Source of the DNA: Pyrrhosoma nymphula
Taxonomy: Eukaryota; Arthropoda; Insecta; Odonata; Coenagrionidae
Length of the DNA: 64,000 nt
Direction of reading: 5' to 3'
Assembly: GCA_963573305.1 (NCBI GenBank)
Contig: OY754338.1
Location: 47,891,531-47,955,530 of the forward strand
Positions 11,201 through 24,410 of this stretch are shown one piece after another. Both the position numbers and the translations under genes were made by a program. How positions within the stretch are numbered: position 1 is the first letter of the stretch; each line of letters starts with the position of its first letter. The notes under the pieces were generated by a model that did not search any database, was not told where the DNA came from, and saw nothing but the letters and a program-made list of their open reading frames with translations.

Positions 11201-13889
11201 TTTTCTAGTGTGACGATGCAGCACATTACACAATATTTAGTTTGACATTTCATACTATTGTAAATGCGAGTATACAAATAAATTTGATTGATTGATTATT
11301 GCTTTGTCGCTCTCGACTGTTTTCCATAAGTTATTTTTCGTATTTAGTATTTAAAAATAGGTGTGTCGCTTTTTGATATGCTCACTTCTTTTACTGACTT
11401 CTGTCAAAGAAAGAACGAAATTTGACTGTGGGCAACTCTTATTTTAGCGACTTATTGAGAGTGAGAGAACGTATCCGTTTATTTTCGCTGGCTTTATTCT
11501 TTTCCCTTTCCGTTTGTGAGTCAGTCGTCATTCTATTCTTCCAAGCGACTCCCTGCAGCTTCTCTCTCGTTAAATTGTGCGGTGTGTGGGGGCGGGGAAA
11601 AGGAGTAAAAAAATGTATGCTTTGGGTCAACGTTTTCGAGGAGAGTGGTGGAACGAAGGACCAACCGGACCGTGGATAGAGAAAGGGAGTGAAGATAGAG
11701 TTAGTGGGAGGGAGTGATGGCGAGCAACAATGCAGTTGGAATGCTAGAGTCCTTTTTCTTCCTTGGGCTCTTTCATTTATTCTTTCGTTTCTTTCGTGTC
11801 TCCTTTCCATGACTTTCCCCATCTTTCATTTTGTAATTCCTTCCTTTACCATCTGTGAAGAGAGGAAACGAGCATGGGGTTTTAACAAGGGGAGCATCCA
11901 ATAGGTTGGACTTGGGTTTCGATAAAAGTTGGCAGGCAGGTAGTCCTACAATAATGATTACCGAATCATCCTACGTATGCGGTTATATAATGATTTGTGA
12001 GAAAAATAAACGAGGTTTAATACAGGGAGGGATATATCAGCTTCTTAAACAACGAATATCATTGCATTTGATCAATAGTGAAATTATGCCGTAGATTGCC
12101 TCTTAATGGCTATGTTGCCGCTGGATTGTTTGCTTTCTTAAGCCCACATGAGGACCTCCATTCCGATTCTAGTGGCTACTTATACCTTTAGATGAATTTA
12201 AAAGATAATCTATAAGCTTCAATGGCTCAGTTTGCATCAGTAAATGAATGATTGAGGGTAAAAATAATTTATCCATGAGTATAAAAAAATTTAAATTCCT
12301 AAATTATATTTTTTTTTGATTCTCAGAAGTAAATATGTATGAGAAAATATTTTTTAAAGATTTGCTTTTGAAGATGCTTTTGCCAATGTTTAAACCTACT
12401 TGAGAATTGTAAAAAATAATCATATAATTTGTCATAAAGTGGTAGATAAAAACCTAAGTTACAACTCAAACAAAATTTATTTCACACAATTGGTGTACGA
12501 CCCCGCGTTTTGACTTTTCCAAGGTAACTGAAAATGCTTCTGAAAAAATGTTTACACTACCCTAGCTCAGTATCTAAGGAGCTACGACCCCATGTTTATT
12601 TTTAAAAAATGCTTAAAGTCACCTCCCATACCACCTATTTAAGTATTGCAGGATCTCTTTTGAATCGCCCTTTATTTCTTCTGACATAATAAACCGTACA
12701 GTTACAAATATGTATACACATGAAGAAGTATTAAAAGGGCTTAGTATTAGACCTTAATGCCGAGGGTTATTTGTATTAATAGAATATGACGGCAAGTTAC
12801 TGCGTTAGCTATTATGAGATCATTTTGCGGTTCGCCACAATGAACGGATAGAAGTGTTTGCGGTTCCAAAAATCAAAGGTCGATTTCATTGCGTGAATAA
12901 TTATATAATATTGATTAAAGGCATATAGGTTAAAGATTAAAAATTATCAATTAAAATCAAACAGTGGAACTTAAAACTAGAACCCTCTCACCGCTAGTTG
13001 ACTACTTTATCCCTGGACTCCTTCCTTATGCCTGTGGTTGTCAAATGCTAAGGTTTATAATGACAGTAAAAATCTATTTTTTTATTTTTAACTATTGGGT
13101 TTATTCTCCATCACCATTCAATCCTAAGATTGGAGATGTCCTTCGAATCTACGCTATACCCTGGTAGTTCCTTTATGTACTTTAAACTGCATTGTTTTAT
13201 GTCACATTGTTAATGGCTTATGTCTTTGTCTCTCGGTCTTTTTCGTGGGGCTTTCCCTTCTATTTTCCCTTTCATCATATTCCTTAAAAATTCCTTTCGT
13301 CTCAATGTGTGGCATATTCATCTGAACCTTTGCCTTTCTGGTAATGCTCCATATGGGTTTCTCCTCTCCTGTTATTCTACTCTCCTCCTCGTTTCTGATC
13401 CTCGTCCTTCCATTTGATACGCAGATTTTCAATCCAGCACCAAGTTTGGAAATCCTCAGTTGTATTCTGCACGGGATTTCCGATTGCTCATGTCTCTGCG
13501 CTGATATTTAATTCCAAAAGTTGGGGAATTCGTGAATACATACTCTTGTACGTTTTTTTGCTACTAAAAAAGAACCGAAAGGGTTCACGGACAGTGGTGT
13601 CCAGTTCAAATTGGAACTAATTGTAAGTAAAGTTAAATATATTGAAAATTCATTTGTGATCCGGCTGTTTGGCAAAGGTGATGACTTTGATCTGTATGCT
13701 AGTGACACAAACAGGTTATTTTGGACGGAATATGTATGTGGAATCCGGTTATATATGTGGAATAACCATCAAGTCACTGATTTTAATAAAATCAAATGAG
13801 AAAAATATGGCGAGGGAATAATTTATGTGGTAATTTAAGAGAAGTATTGAGCAATTAGTTGAGTTGCGAAAGTGACAATAGAAATTTTT
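11201..13889. other. No confirmed gene; pyrimidine-rich 11.4-11.9 kb and AT-rich remainder
   Basis: Both strands of 11420-11900 are open for 70-127 codons. The encoded peptides are low-complexity (Ser/Phe/Leu on one strand, Arg/Lys on the other), so I read this as composition. The minus-strand frame at 13202-13432 is rich in Arg and Glu and might be LINE-derived, but no motif confirms it. The remainder is AT-rich. Confidence 0.35.
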
Positions 13890-14095
13890 CTTAGACATAA
13901 AATATTAAATGAAGATATAAAAATCCTGGAAACAGAGTTGGTGGTTGGAATAATCAATGGGTGAAGAGATGCTGAAGGCCGTGATAGAGTAGGTTTTATG
14001 GACGGGTTGAAGAGAAACAGGACGCATCTATGTTGAGCAGATGGGTGCCTGAACCTATAGAAGTGTAGAGGATGGTTTGTATTCGAACAATAAAA
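13890..14095 (+). mobile_element. RTE-like LINE 3' fragment, heavily decayed
   Basis: Frame-shifted plus-strand peptides correspond to the same C-terminal block as at 5.9 kb: a W-W-LEQ-like start, then EEMLKAVIE, then GRIYVEQMGA. Stops interrupt it repeatedly. It is short and ends in an A-rich region, as expected of a 5'-truncated insertion. The assignment rests on motif order only. Confidence 0.4.
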
Positions 14096-16575
14096 AATGA
14101 CTCTTATTACATTTAAAATTACCTTAACCGGTAGAGTACTCTATATGTTAATAACATCTAAATAAATGTTAATATTTCCTTGACTCTCGAATGAGTGAGG
14201 AAACTTCAGAATAATTGAAAATAATTTTTTCCTCGAAATTTTCCGAAAGGCCTAAAAATGGACTCTCTTGAGCAAATGGACATTATCAGAAAATACAATA
14301 ACCTATGCAAAGAACTAAACGTTCCCGCCTCGCCAACCTTCTATCTACGTGTCTACTGGTTGCTGCCTTTCTCACCATTCCCCAAACCTTAATATTTTAA
14401 TCCTCTTCCTCCCCCCGTAACTACTACAAAAATAAACCGAAAATAGTCAATCATTCTGTACCTGAAGAAACGCGTCATACTATATAAATACTGTTGAAAA
14501 GTATTTGGCTTTAAAAAACGAAAATAAGTATCTCAGTATTCGGAATCTCTTTAAATAAAATTTTGAACTACCGGTATTAAACCTTTCGTCACATCCTCTT
14601 GTAGCCCAGGAAAGGGGAACCGCAAAAGTGTAGCTTTGCTGCAGAAAACAAAAAATATAGAAAAATAAGTAGCGTGAAAATGCAAGGGTATGAGCAATTA
14701 ATAAAGATAAATATGACTGCTAAGCGTCAAATTGTTGCGTGATCACTCTAGGATCCCATCTTTAGATTCTTAGACATTATCGCCTGGGTTTTTAATACAT
14801 AAATATAATTATTAACTTTTACGGTTTTTTAAATACACTTTGTAATAATTGAAGTGCTACAGCATAAATATTGATATTTTCAAATCAAAATTGTCCTACA
14901 TTTTAAATTTCGCTGTTTTGTCGGTGTCACGTGATAGTGGATCCTCTAACTAATCCCTGAGCAAGTCTATGCTATAATTAATAATTGAGATCAAAACACT
15001 TGTAATTTTATACAAATATTGAGTTATTTCAGGGTTTCAATCTTCTCCCAACATCTCTAATGCCCGCTTACATCGAAAATGAAGTAAAAATAATAAAAAA
15101 AATCCCTAATTATTTTTTTCATCATGCTAAATTTTTAAGGCCTCTTTTTTATTACCTAATAAATTATTTTCTGAATTTTCACGAAATATTTTACTATCTA
15201 TCAATTAATACTTCTTTGTTAATACTGTGAATTAATTATATCCCTACAATGAAGCAGATGTATATTAGAGAAACGTTGGAAATGAGTGAATTATATCTAT
15301 TATTTCTTAGCCAAAATCTTCTCCCAAAAGATAATTTTTAATATTGTTGTACCTTATGAGGCTGTAAGTCGGCGGACTCGTCGAATAAATGAGATATATT
15401 AGTGAAAGTGTAGGTACTTGTGTTTTTATTTCAATAATGAGTACTAAGTACCTCCACGAAGTGAATTCTGATAAAATAAACTTTTATGTTTAACGTTTAC
15501 ACTTTTTCCTTGGGATTATTTCACTTACTCTCTTTCATTCCTGTGAATCCTGCCTTCCATGAATTTTTACAGCCCTTTTCTCTCATTCCTTCCTTACTAC
15601 CTCTCTTCCTCTGCTGCAAGGACGGGGAACGAGAAAGTCTCGGGCGTGGAACTATTCCCGCTATGTCCCACCATCCTTATTGCGATGAAAATAAACAAAA
15701 AAAAAGGAGAAATTGGTTTTCTTTTTCTCCTGGGGTCAAGAGTTCTTTCCTCTCAGTGGCCTCTTTTCGACCGCTGGGGACGAGAGCGGATGCCCCAGGA
15801 AGTGAAGGCTTGGTTGACGGGGATGGGCTTTCGGACTTGTTTCTTGGGAAATGGACGTGCTTCTCATTGTTCCCTGTCTACCGACCAGAATCACTTTCCC
15901 AGGTCCTATTTTGCTCCCCTAGTTTACCTAACCCATCTAGTACGAAAATAAAAACAAAAACACTGACTTAACCGAGGGAACTAGATTACTATCTCCTCTG
16001 TAGTTGCACACGCGCAAGCGTAAACTTTCGGATAACTTTCTAATTTATCTTATTTTTTCTTGTCTAGAATTTTAGTTCTTAATTAATTTTGAATAATAAC
16101 TTAATAATGGTGTTTGTTACAAGATTTGCAATGCTTTACTCAGGATAATAATAATATAAAAAAGGAAAAGCAATTCTTCACAGGGTATTGAGTTAGACTA
16201 TGTAATTATCTCCAGATGTTATGATTTCTCGACCTCTTTTTTGATTAATGAATTATTTTAATTTCTGGATAGGAGTATCACAGAGTACATACCTACGTTG
16301 ATAAATTTTGTATAAAATTTATGAATTATTTGTGATAACGTTTTTGTATATGTTTTAATTAAATCTAATATGTATTAACGTCTTTATTGAACTTCAACTT
16401 ATGGTAAGTCCACATATTCCGAATGTAGTTTTTATATTTTTACTTGAAAATTTTATGCATAAAAAGTAAAGAACGATTGAGTCACTATTACGTGGTTCGA
16501 AGCCTAGGAAAGAAATTGAGCAGTAGTGTCAGATAAATCAATTGATTCCTGTCAGGCAATTTTATCGGTATAACT
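14096..16575. other. No confirmed feature
   Basis: AT-rich sequence. The overlapping open frames at 15486-15971 are pyrimidine-driven, with no domain, conserved motif or splice structure I can support. Confidence 0.35.
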
Positions 16576-16599
16576 TCTACCATACATTTGGAGCATGCT

Positions 16600-16985
16600 C
16601 CCATAAGACAGTGAAGACTGTACAATAACATCCGCAGAGTAAAAGAGATCGGAAGCATTGGAGATGTCGTGTTATCGAAGAATAATGAAGATCAAATGGA
16701 ATTGGAATCAGAGAATTCCTACGAATTGATGAAATGCAAAGGAGTATAATGTAAATTCTGCGAAGAAGAAGACACAAACTAATTGGACTCATATGGTGAC
16801 ACAAACGGTCTTTAGAAAACAATATTTGAAGGAGTAATAAATGGGAATAGTTACCGAGGAAGACCAAAAATGGAATATAACTGGCAAGTTATGAAGGACT
16901 TCCAAGTGAATAATTATGTAGGAATGTAGCAGTTAGCTGAGCGGATAGTGGATTGGAGAGCTGTAGTTAACCAATCTTTGGTACC
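16600..16985 (+). mobile_element. Non-LTR retrotransposon C-terminal fragment
   Basis: Broken plus-strand frames carry the C-terminal signature of RTE/CR1-type reverse transcriptase ORFs: EALEMSCYRRIMKI near 16645, then YRGRPKMEYNWQVMKD, VNNY, and a final LAERIVDWRAVVNQS before the 3' UTR. Two or more stops and frame changes separate these blocks. It is 5'-truncated and inactive. The same closing motif (GRPR, VNNYE, W, VVNQS) recurs in pieces near 40.3 and 49.4 kb, so several members of this family are present. Confidence 0.6.
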
Positions 16986-17600
16986 TAAATGATAAATTAT
17001 AATTATGAACTTCTCCATCGTTGGTGGTGTTGAATCGTAGTATAAGTCTCTGAACCTGCTAAAATTCAAGATTTTCAGCGATACTGGGGATTTGGGACAG
17101 AATAGCGAATAGAAGAGCGTTTAAAATGTGTACAGTTATTGACAAAGTGCAAAGGAAACACCGTAGCTTACGTAAATCAACAGTGGAAATGAATTCATGA
17201 AATTATTTGTTGGCAACCTAGGCCTGTTCCATGAAAACAACCGCTTCCAATTGTAAGGTAATTATCATATTATGCCGTATTATGTCCCCATGATAATCAG
17301 ACTTAGTGAGACTTTTTTTCGTTTTTGTACATAATCGGAATCGTTATCTACTTTTTGAGTGTAAAATTGTGATTTATATCGTCTTAAGTGTCAAAACGTT
17401 TTACTAATTACTCAGAGTTTTTCTGTATTTGTGTAAATTTAGGTAACTCTGGGTGAATTAGACCTAATTTTTATAACACCTGCGTGTACGAATAATGTGT
17501 TCATCGCGTGAAACTTGAGTATACTAGGATATGCATAAAAGTAGATTAAGCATAGTGAATATGGGGTATCTTTGAAGTGAAAACAGGTGAAATAGGTTGA
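16986..17600. other. No feature seen
   Basis: AT-rich, without a recognisable frame or repeat structure. Confidence 0.35.
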
Positions 17601-17970
17601 TAGACATGAATAAAAGATGTGGGCATCGTTGGTTTGGCCATTGCGAAAGACTGGATGATTCTCGGGCAACGATACAGGTACGTGTTAGTGGAGTAAATGG
17701 TGTGAGGGGAAGGGAGAAAATCATGAGTGAATGTGGTGTATGTGACTTTGAAAAGGAGGAATATTAAGCGCCCTTAGAATATGAGTTCGCGCGTGAAACA
17801 CAACATGAATGTTACATATGCGAAAGAGGTGTGCAAGGATTGGGAATTTTGAAGAAAACATTAAGAGAGAGCCAGTGTCTTTGGCCTAACAGTAATATCC
17901 AAGTTCTTTGACTCTGCCTACCCCGAAAGGGAATGTCTTGACGGTATGTACTTTTATTTCCCTTCATTTC
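17601..17970 (+). mobile_element. Non-LTR retrotransposon C-terminal fragment (second family)
   Basis: The plus strand reads RWFGHCERLDDSR, VRVSGVNGVRGREK and, after a stop, a stretch ending in LCLPRKGM. The RWFGH motif and following VSGVxGxRGR are typical of the C-terminal tail of RTE-type LINEs. The closing CCCCGAAAGGGAA string recurs at 47.46 kb on the same strand, and a minus-strand relative lies at 39.8-40.1 kb. All three are 5'-truncated and full of stops. Confidence 0.55.
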
Positions 17971-18929
17971 CTTCTCAAAATACTGCCCTCTTATTCTCGA
18001 TACATACATTTTCATTTTCTCCTTCTACCTCTGCCTGTTTTCAAGTTTTCCGACGGGTGGCGTGGTAATTTGTACTTCTTCTTGTGCAATTTAGAGTATT
18101 TTTATTGTAAAATATAGAAAATATACAATCTTTCATCATAAGATTGACGTTTTATTTTCGATTATAATCTTTCCCTTTTAGTAAAGAGGGCAAATATACT
18201 TTGTATTTGTTTAATGTAAAAATTTAATCTTTGAATGCTGGTTGTTGTTAAGTCGCGTCTTGATTCTATATATATTATATAAAAGGTTGTGTATCCAGGT
18301 TCATAATACTCCAAATCCTCTCTACCACATGGCATTCTAGCTAGAATTCTCTAATTTTTCTTCTATTTGTTTGTTCCTCGCTTAATCTTTGCAAATTGCT
18401 TTCAGTGTGATCAAAATCCTCAATTATTGTCGGGTTTACTTTTCCTGCGGCGCTTATTATGTTTCGCAGGAGGGATTAGGTATTTTGTGTCTTGCAGGCA
18501 CTAAATGGTCGTCATTGGAGTGTATAAACAGTTTGTGAGTGAGTTTTTAATTATGAACCTAAACAATCCCTTTTAAATTCGAGTATCAACTCAATATCTC
18601 CATTGAAGAATTATTCTCACCTTTGAAAAAAAACGTAGTGAGAGGGTAAGGCTTCCAAGTACCTACGATATTATTCCTAGAAATTGGGATAACATATTAT
18701 TCAAATTGTATTATATTACAGGGTTTTCGACTATTTTAATATTCTCCGTGCATAATTTTGGCCTGCCTAGTGCATCTATGCGATACCAAAACCGTTCTCT
18801 CCTACATGTATACTTAGGAGCTAATGGTTTCTCAATGAAACCAATATCAATGTCAATGTCTCTGGCGTAACTTCGTGCACTTCGCCGTACGCATTGAAGT
18901 TATAGCAAAACTCTTCAGTTTCTTACAAA
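17971..18929. other. No feature seen
   Basis: AT-rich sequence with no supported feature. Confidence 0.35.
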
Positions 18930-19040
18930 TTCTATTGAACCACGCATGACCTAGGTTTGGACGTAATAACTTAAGGACGACTCCCCCCTGATGATGGATG
19001 ATGTTATACGTCGAAACCTAGGCCGTGTGTTTCGATAGAA
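18930..19040 (+). repeat. Inverted-repeat hairpin with hammerhead-like motifs (possible PLE terminal-repeat remnant)
   Basis: Arms of about 40 bp (18930-18970 and 19003-19040) are inverted repeats with a few mismatches, sharing CCTAGGTTT and GACGTA. The loop and right arm contain CTGATGA (18988-18994), a potential 4-bp stem (GATG with CGTC) and GAAAC (19013-19017), in hammerhead order. The right arm continues CCTAGGCC, where a UH cleavage site would be expected. The complement of the left arm instead reads CCTAGGTC, which has the expected GUC. This fits two opposed copies of one terminal repeat joined head to head. Confidence 0.4.
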
Positions 19041-19659
19041 GTTGTCTGAAATAGAAAGGTTTGCATTCCTTTTGTTATATGTACAATTGTACATATAATC
19101 AATGACTAAGTTGTTTCAATAAGAAATTAACAGTTTTAAAATTATATGGAAATTCGTTCAAGTAATTTACAGACTCCCCGACACCAAGAAAGAGAGGGGG
19201 CTTTGGTAAGGGAAACGTCCCGAACACTGTTTGACACGTCAACGTTGACAATATTGAACCAAAGTTGTAGCCCAACCATAAGTGTCGCTGACAGAAAAAG
19301 GTTACACATTTATTCACGTGACCCACAGTTGTTGCTCGCTCATCATGACTTCCTTACGCTCGCTGTTTACTCCTAACACTGTTTCAACTGTTACATACTG
19401 ACAAATCAGGAGTTCAAGGACATAATAATGCTACTGAAAATCACGCGTATTTAAAGTTATCGCATAAAAAATCGCGCAGGAAAGAAAAACTAAATATGGT
19501 ACGCCCTTGAGGCCCACGCACCTACTGAAGGGTCTATGTGTCATTTGTATGCAAAACACATCATGATTAATTCACGTCTTACCTCAGTACCAAGTACAGC
19601 CACCAATAGCGCTAGCACCATTTCAGTTCAAAATTACTATTTTCACTGTTGCGGAACGT
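19041..19659. other. No confirmed feature; likely 5' flank of the mariner-like remnant
   Basis: Overlapping short frames on both strands around 19.1-19.4 kb have no family resemblance. No terminal inverted repeat for the downstream transposase remnant could be identified. Confidence 0.3.
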
Positions 19660-20130
19660 ATTTTCTGTTTGCTTTGGTTTCACGTGACTGAAGTTCAGCG
19701 TAAATTTCACTACGGTAAAAATTATCCAATTAAGCCTACAATTTACTCTTGGCGTAGCAATTTTGTCGAGACTGGTTGTTTTGCGCGACATGAAAAATGT
19801 CACGGGATTTCCTTAATCGTCGTTTCCCTAGTCATTGGATTCGTCTTGAGGGGCTAATGACATGGCCTACTCCCCCACAGATTTGGCTCCTCTCGAGTTT
19901 TATCGTGGGGGATTCATCAAGGATTAGTGTTTTTATTCCACCATTGCATTCCGATGTTGCTGAAGAAGAGGCATTAAATTCATGTCGCAGTTTCAGAAGT
20001 GACGCCTAATGTACTGGCTGAAATTTGGCAACAAATTGACAAGGTGGTAAGAGTGTTACATCACGAACAGGATTCCTAAACCTAACACGAACAGGAACCT
20101 AAATATCAATTTGATAAAAGACTTGATGCG
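19660..20130 (+). pseudogene. Internally deleted Tc1/mariner-superfamily transposase remnant
   Basis: The first part (about 19669-19800) reads VTEVQRKFHYGKNYPIKPTI then YSWRSNFVETGCF, which matches the helix-turn-helix DNA-binding start of IS630/Tc1/mariner-type transposases. Directly after, in another frame, comes the C-terminal end: DFLNRRFPSHWI, WPTPP, FIPPLHSDV, then SEVTP and LAEIWQQIDKV. A full protein of this type would have about 200 more residues between, including the first two catalytic aspartates. Only the region around the final catalytic residue survives. The abrupt join implies an internal deletion, then decay. It cannot encode active transposase. Confidence 0.7.
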
Positions 20131-21320
20131 TTTTTCCCAACAAGGTCACCTTAAACGGTTTTATAAGTACGTGCACCCATACATATACATCACGCCGTTC
20201 GCTTTCGGGGCAAGATGCAGTCTCAAAAAAGTTTAATTTTAGGTAATATGCCTGTAAAATGACTCAGCTTCAATAATTTCCACCATACTGTCCTATCAAT
20301 ACATTCCTCTGATGTCTTATTAACCCTCATACATTGCTTCAAATACTATGCTCGTAATACTCCTATTCTGTCAGTATTCTAATACAATATTATGATATTA
20401 AAGTTGTTAAGGTCTTATTGATAACACCCTTTAAAATTGCATATCATAAGCAAAAGTATCGCCAACTTCGCTTACCGTTCTTTCCTTCAATGGCCTTCAC
20501 TCTTGCCTCTACGTCTTCCTTTTTCGTTTTACCCCCACCGTCCGAGTTTTCGTAGATTTTTCGTCGACTATCCGGCAGTTCGTCAGCGCTTTCTATTTTC
20601 ATAGTGATCCTGCGGCTGGGTCAGCGAAATGTAATCGCGCGTGTCTGTGCATGTGGGGAAAAGAAAGGGGTCATCACTGGGGTCTGATTGTGCTGAGGGT
20701 CTTGGGGATTTTCCGAGATGTCAGCCGGGCAAAAACTCAGGCACTTTACGCACGGCTAGGGCCATTTCCTCTACGACCAAAAATAGATTTGGCCGGGAGA
20801 AAGGGTTGAGAAAAGGGTTTTGTGGGAAGACTCCCGGGTCAGCAATGCCAGACGTTCGGGCACCATCATACCTCTACCTATAATATTTACTCATTTACAT
20901 TATGTTTACAAAAATACAAGTGACATTATATAGAGCGTGAAAATTTAAAGAGTAGTTTAATTTAGTAATATTTTCGAGTGTGTCATAGGTTTTATGAAAA
21001 TGAGTTTAAAAAATTGGAAATTATCATAATATATTTGGTAAACTACAGCTAAAGTACCTGGTGCAGACCCAAGCAGCAATGAGGGGAGAGTAGAAGTAGA
21101 GGGGGTGAATGCAAAAGACAGAGGGGTAGAGAGGGAGGCATCGAAAGTAACGCAGGGGAACCAAGCTAATTTGCGAAAAAAATACGAGGAATATTCGCGT
21201 AAGGCAAGTGGTTAAAATCACCCATGGCTATGCCTTTACCTGGAACCCTACTTGAAGGTCTCATTGTGAAATAAGACAAGAGGTAGTGGATTAGAAAGGT
21301 TCTCTGGCTGATCCTTTACA
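20131..21320. other. No confirmed feature
   Basis: AT-rich except for a GC-richer patch at 20.45-20.88 kb, open for 80 codons with no motif I recognise. Confidence 0.35.
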
Positions 21321-21940
21321 CTAAAAAACAACATTCCTTCTCCATTTCGCTGTATTTTTGAAATTTAAGTAGCTCATGTAACAAAATACTTCACTGTGCA
21401 GAGAAAGAAACGTTTGCGAGAGCTTTAGTTTTGAGGGCATAAAGAAAATCCAGTGGATCATCCTCATTCTGGGCAACCAAAACAGTATCGCCAGCATAGC
21501 ACACATCTTTTTATCTGGAGAATACCACGGCGCGGCGCTATCTGTTCGCATTAGATTTTACGTGCCCTGATATTTCATCTATTAGTTAATCTGTTGATTA
21601 ATGCTGTATTCGTATCGGGGTGGTTTTTTTCTTGCTGAGGTCTGATACTATATCTATGTACTTGTTATAATGGCGCGTTCTTCCTGCTGAATATTCCGAT
21701 GATGTCTTGCAGTTTGACTCTATCAAATACCTTGGTCAAGTCTGTGAAACAATGAAGCGCATTGTATTCTATTTCTCGAGCATATGAAGGAGGGCGAAGA
21801 TTGCGACAATGGTTGAGCGATTTTTTCGGAAGCCTTGTCTCTTGGAGTCTCTGAACTCTTGGAGTAGCGTGACTGAAGGGGCTTCCAAGGCTAGAGTGCT
21901 AATGAATAGAATGCTTTATGAATGAGTTTGTCAAGGTTTT
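21321..21940 (-). mobile_element. Non-LTR retrotransposon reverse transcriptase fragment
   Basis: The minus strand from about 21935 down to 21640 gives QGFRKNRSTIVAIFALLHMLEK and, after small frame breaks, TDLTKVFDRVKLQDIIGIFS, the RT blocks around the first catalytic aspartate. Further 3' (about 21540-21420) it reads CYAGDTVLVAQNEDDPLDF, the catalytic YADD box with its first aspartate-side residue changed to GD. The segment between these blocks is shorter than in intact enzymes, so there is a deletion. It is a different family from the RTE copies at 27.6 and 54.2 kb, which have FADDQA here. It is inactive. Confidence 0.7.
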
Positions 21941-24189
21941 TCGTCTGTTAGGTTTTTCGTCTGTAAGGGACAAGGTCCTTTTTCACCTCTTTGAAGTATT
22001 AAACTTCTTATAGATTAAACTTGTAGTCTCGCGAAAGTCGAGCGTCACTCGACACCCAACTCCACGACGGAATTTCCGTATAGAACCTTTTTCTTTCATT
22101 TATTTAAATATGAGATATTTAGGGTAGAGGTTTGGTACTTGGTTAAAAATGAGGCCAAAGCATCAAAAAACGTTAATTTTTTCAGTCATATTCTCTCTAT
22201 CGATCGATAAACTGAAAAGATTGAACTTAACGCGAATGATTTATACGAATTTAGAGCTTTTTTCACTTTCTTCACCAAGGAATTTTTACATAGTTGTCGA
22301 GGTTTGCCAGTTGTCATATGCTGTGCAGGATATGAAAATTACATTAAAGGGAATTGAGAATTTTCGGCGCGTACTTTAATGGCTTTCAAGAACATAATAC
22401 CTCGAGTCGTTGTGTGGTTACGCATGTACAAGTGCTTTGAATTACTTCTCATTACTATCACTGGAGGGGTATAATGTAATTTCATATGAATATTTTAAGT
22501 TTATTGGCATTTTTTAAATTTAATTACCATTAATATATAAATTTAATATTCCTATTCATATTTTCAGAAATATTAATTTTATTATAAATGTTTATTTATA
22601 TACTGTGTACTTCTCACTGCCAGTCATGACCATTCTCAATGTTCCACTTCTGACATCTAACACATCTACGAATGGCTTTCTTACAATTAGTTGACCCCAT
22701 TCTCGAGATAAATTTACTTAAAAAAAGAATTGTTGGTAGTGAAAACCTTATTCATTCGCTAAGTTCAGATAAATATCTTTGACGTGATTTCATCATCAAA
22801 ATTTGACTGTCAATGGGTATCAGGGTGGCAATGGTGGTGTAGCGTTTGCAGGGCGATACATTCCAAAGAGACAACTTCTCCAATAATAACGTGATTGAAA
22901 TAAATGTGTTCTCGTTCGATTGGGCACACCATTATGATGCTAAAATGACGTTCAGGATCTACAATCTTCAGGTCATCTTCAATGCCGGTAATAATACGAT
23001 ATAATCATGACAGCATCAATTTATTGGTATCGCAAATTATTCTATTAACTCTTTAATTGGTTGATTGGTTGGTCAATGCGGGAGAAAGCCTGGCACAATT
23101 TCATTGTAATTTTCGTTTCGTGGCAGTAAAAACATAGAGTGAACACGCTATTCGTCTTATCGGATATATCTCTACTGCGTAATCTTTTCAATCGGGAGGA
23201 AATATGGGAACGAAATTTTATCAAAGGGGACGGTTAATTGAAAATTATTTAAGCATTCATGGCAATCAGTCAATCATAGTGGAGCGTAATTGAAAGTGAT
23301 TATCTTGTGTGACTGACGATTACTACGGCTTCAGAAACAACTTTGCTCGATTACAAAATTATATTCACGTCGTCATGCACGCCTCAATCATAGCTGTTTT
23401 GTTCAAATATTGAAAACAGACGTCGGTGGTGAACCGTCGATGGCGAGATATTAATCTGTATTTAGATCTCATTTCCCCTAAAAATTATTCAATTTCCAAT
23501 ATTAATTGATATATTGGTTATTTTCTTCTCGCTAGTATTTATAAGCCTGTTTTTCAAAAGGATAAGCCAAGACTGTGTCGTGAAAGGCGAATGACTTTTT
23601 TTTTCAATTATATTTCAGAACCAATATTCTCCATCTCTTTCCTGCATGCATTGCTAATTAAGGCAATTTGAGCGAAATACCTTCTCACATAACATTCAAT
23701 AAATTCAGCCTCGTCATAAATAAAAATATCTGTGACCTTTCCAAAGATAATAAAATATCAGACACTTACCGCACTACTTATCGAGATATTTGTAAAAAAA
23801 GCAGTTTTCCATGGGAAATGGTACTTTATTGCACTCCAGGGAAACTATTCTTAAATGAGGAATTTATAACGAATAGATCTCGTCAAAAATGTAACAGTGC
23901 GTATTTTGTATTAATTCTCAACTATATTCTCAACTATTTAAAAAAAATAAATGAACTTACCATCGCAGTAATTTTTACAGAAATGCGGAAAAATGTTCAG
24001 GTGTTAGGGCGTTTTCAGCGTTCGGTGTGAAAGAATGAGTCAAGTTAACACCTTATATCTACGTGTGTATTTAGTTAACAACTGATAATTGAAGTAATTT
24101 AAAACCAACTTTTTCCTCCATAAATGATACAATATGAACTTAATGCTTCTTCCAGTTTCTTAAATATAAAAATAAAATTCGAATATGGT
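21941..24189. other. No confirmed feature
   Basis: AT-rich. The 120-codon frame at 23668-24030 lacks an ATG and encodes a low-complexity, Asn/Ile/Lys-rich peptide. The 76-codon frame at 22149 is also unrecognised. Confidence 0.35.
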
Positions 24190-24410
24190 ATCTATTATGA
24201 CTTGGGGAAAACCTCGCTCTAACTACCTTAAGCCTGCTACGACTTTATTCAGTCTTGATTTTTCTATCTCTTACGTGGATGTTCCAGAGATCTTATTCCT
24301 CCCGCTCAATACTTCATATTTTTTTGCTGTTATTCTTTCATCCATTCTTTCTGTATGTTCTTTCCATTCATTTATGCTGCCCAGTATTAATTACGTTGAT
24401 GACTCGTGAG
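24190..24410 (-). mobile_element. Possible LINE C-terminal fragment
   Basis: The minus strand contains NEWKEHTERMDERITAKKYEVL followed by a Lys/Ser-rich stretch. This resembles the post-RT 'WxxHIxRM' motif of RTE-like LINEs, which is normally followed by a GRP-R motif, not seen intact here. The call is weak. Confidence 0.3.

Noticed and set aside
11422..11904. Overlapping long frames on both strands
   Set aside because: Purine/pyrimidine asymmetry opens both strands. The peptides are low-complexity.
15486..15971. 161-codon frame
   Set aside because: Overlaps a second long frame on the same strand. No motif and a pyrimidine-rich composition.
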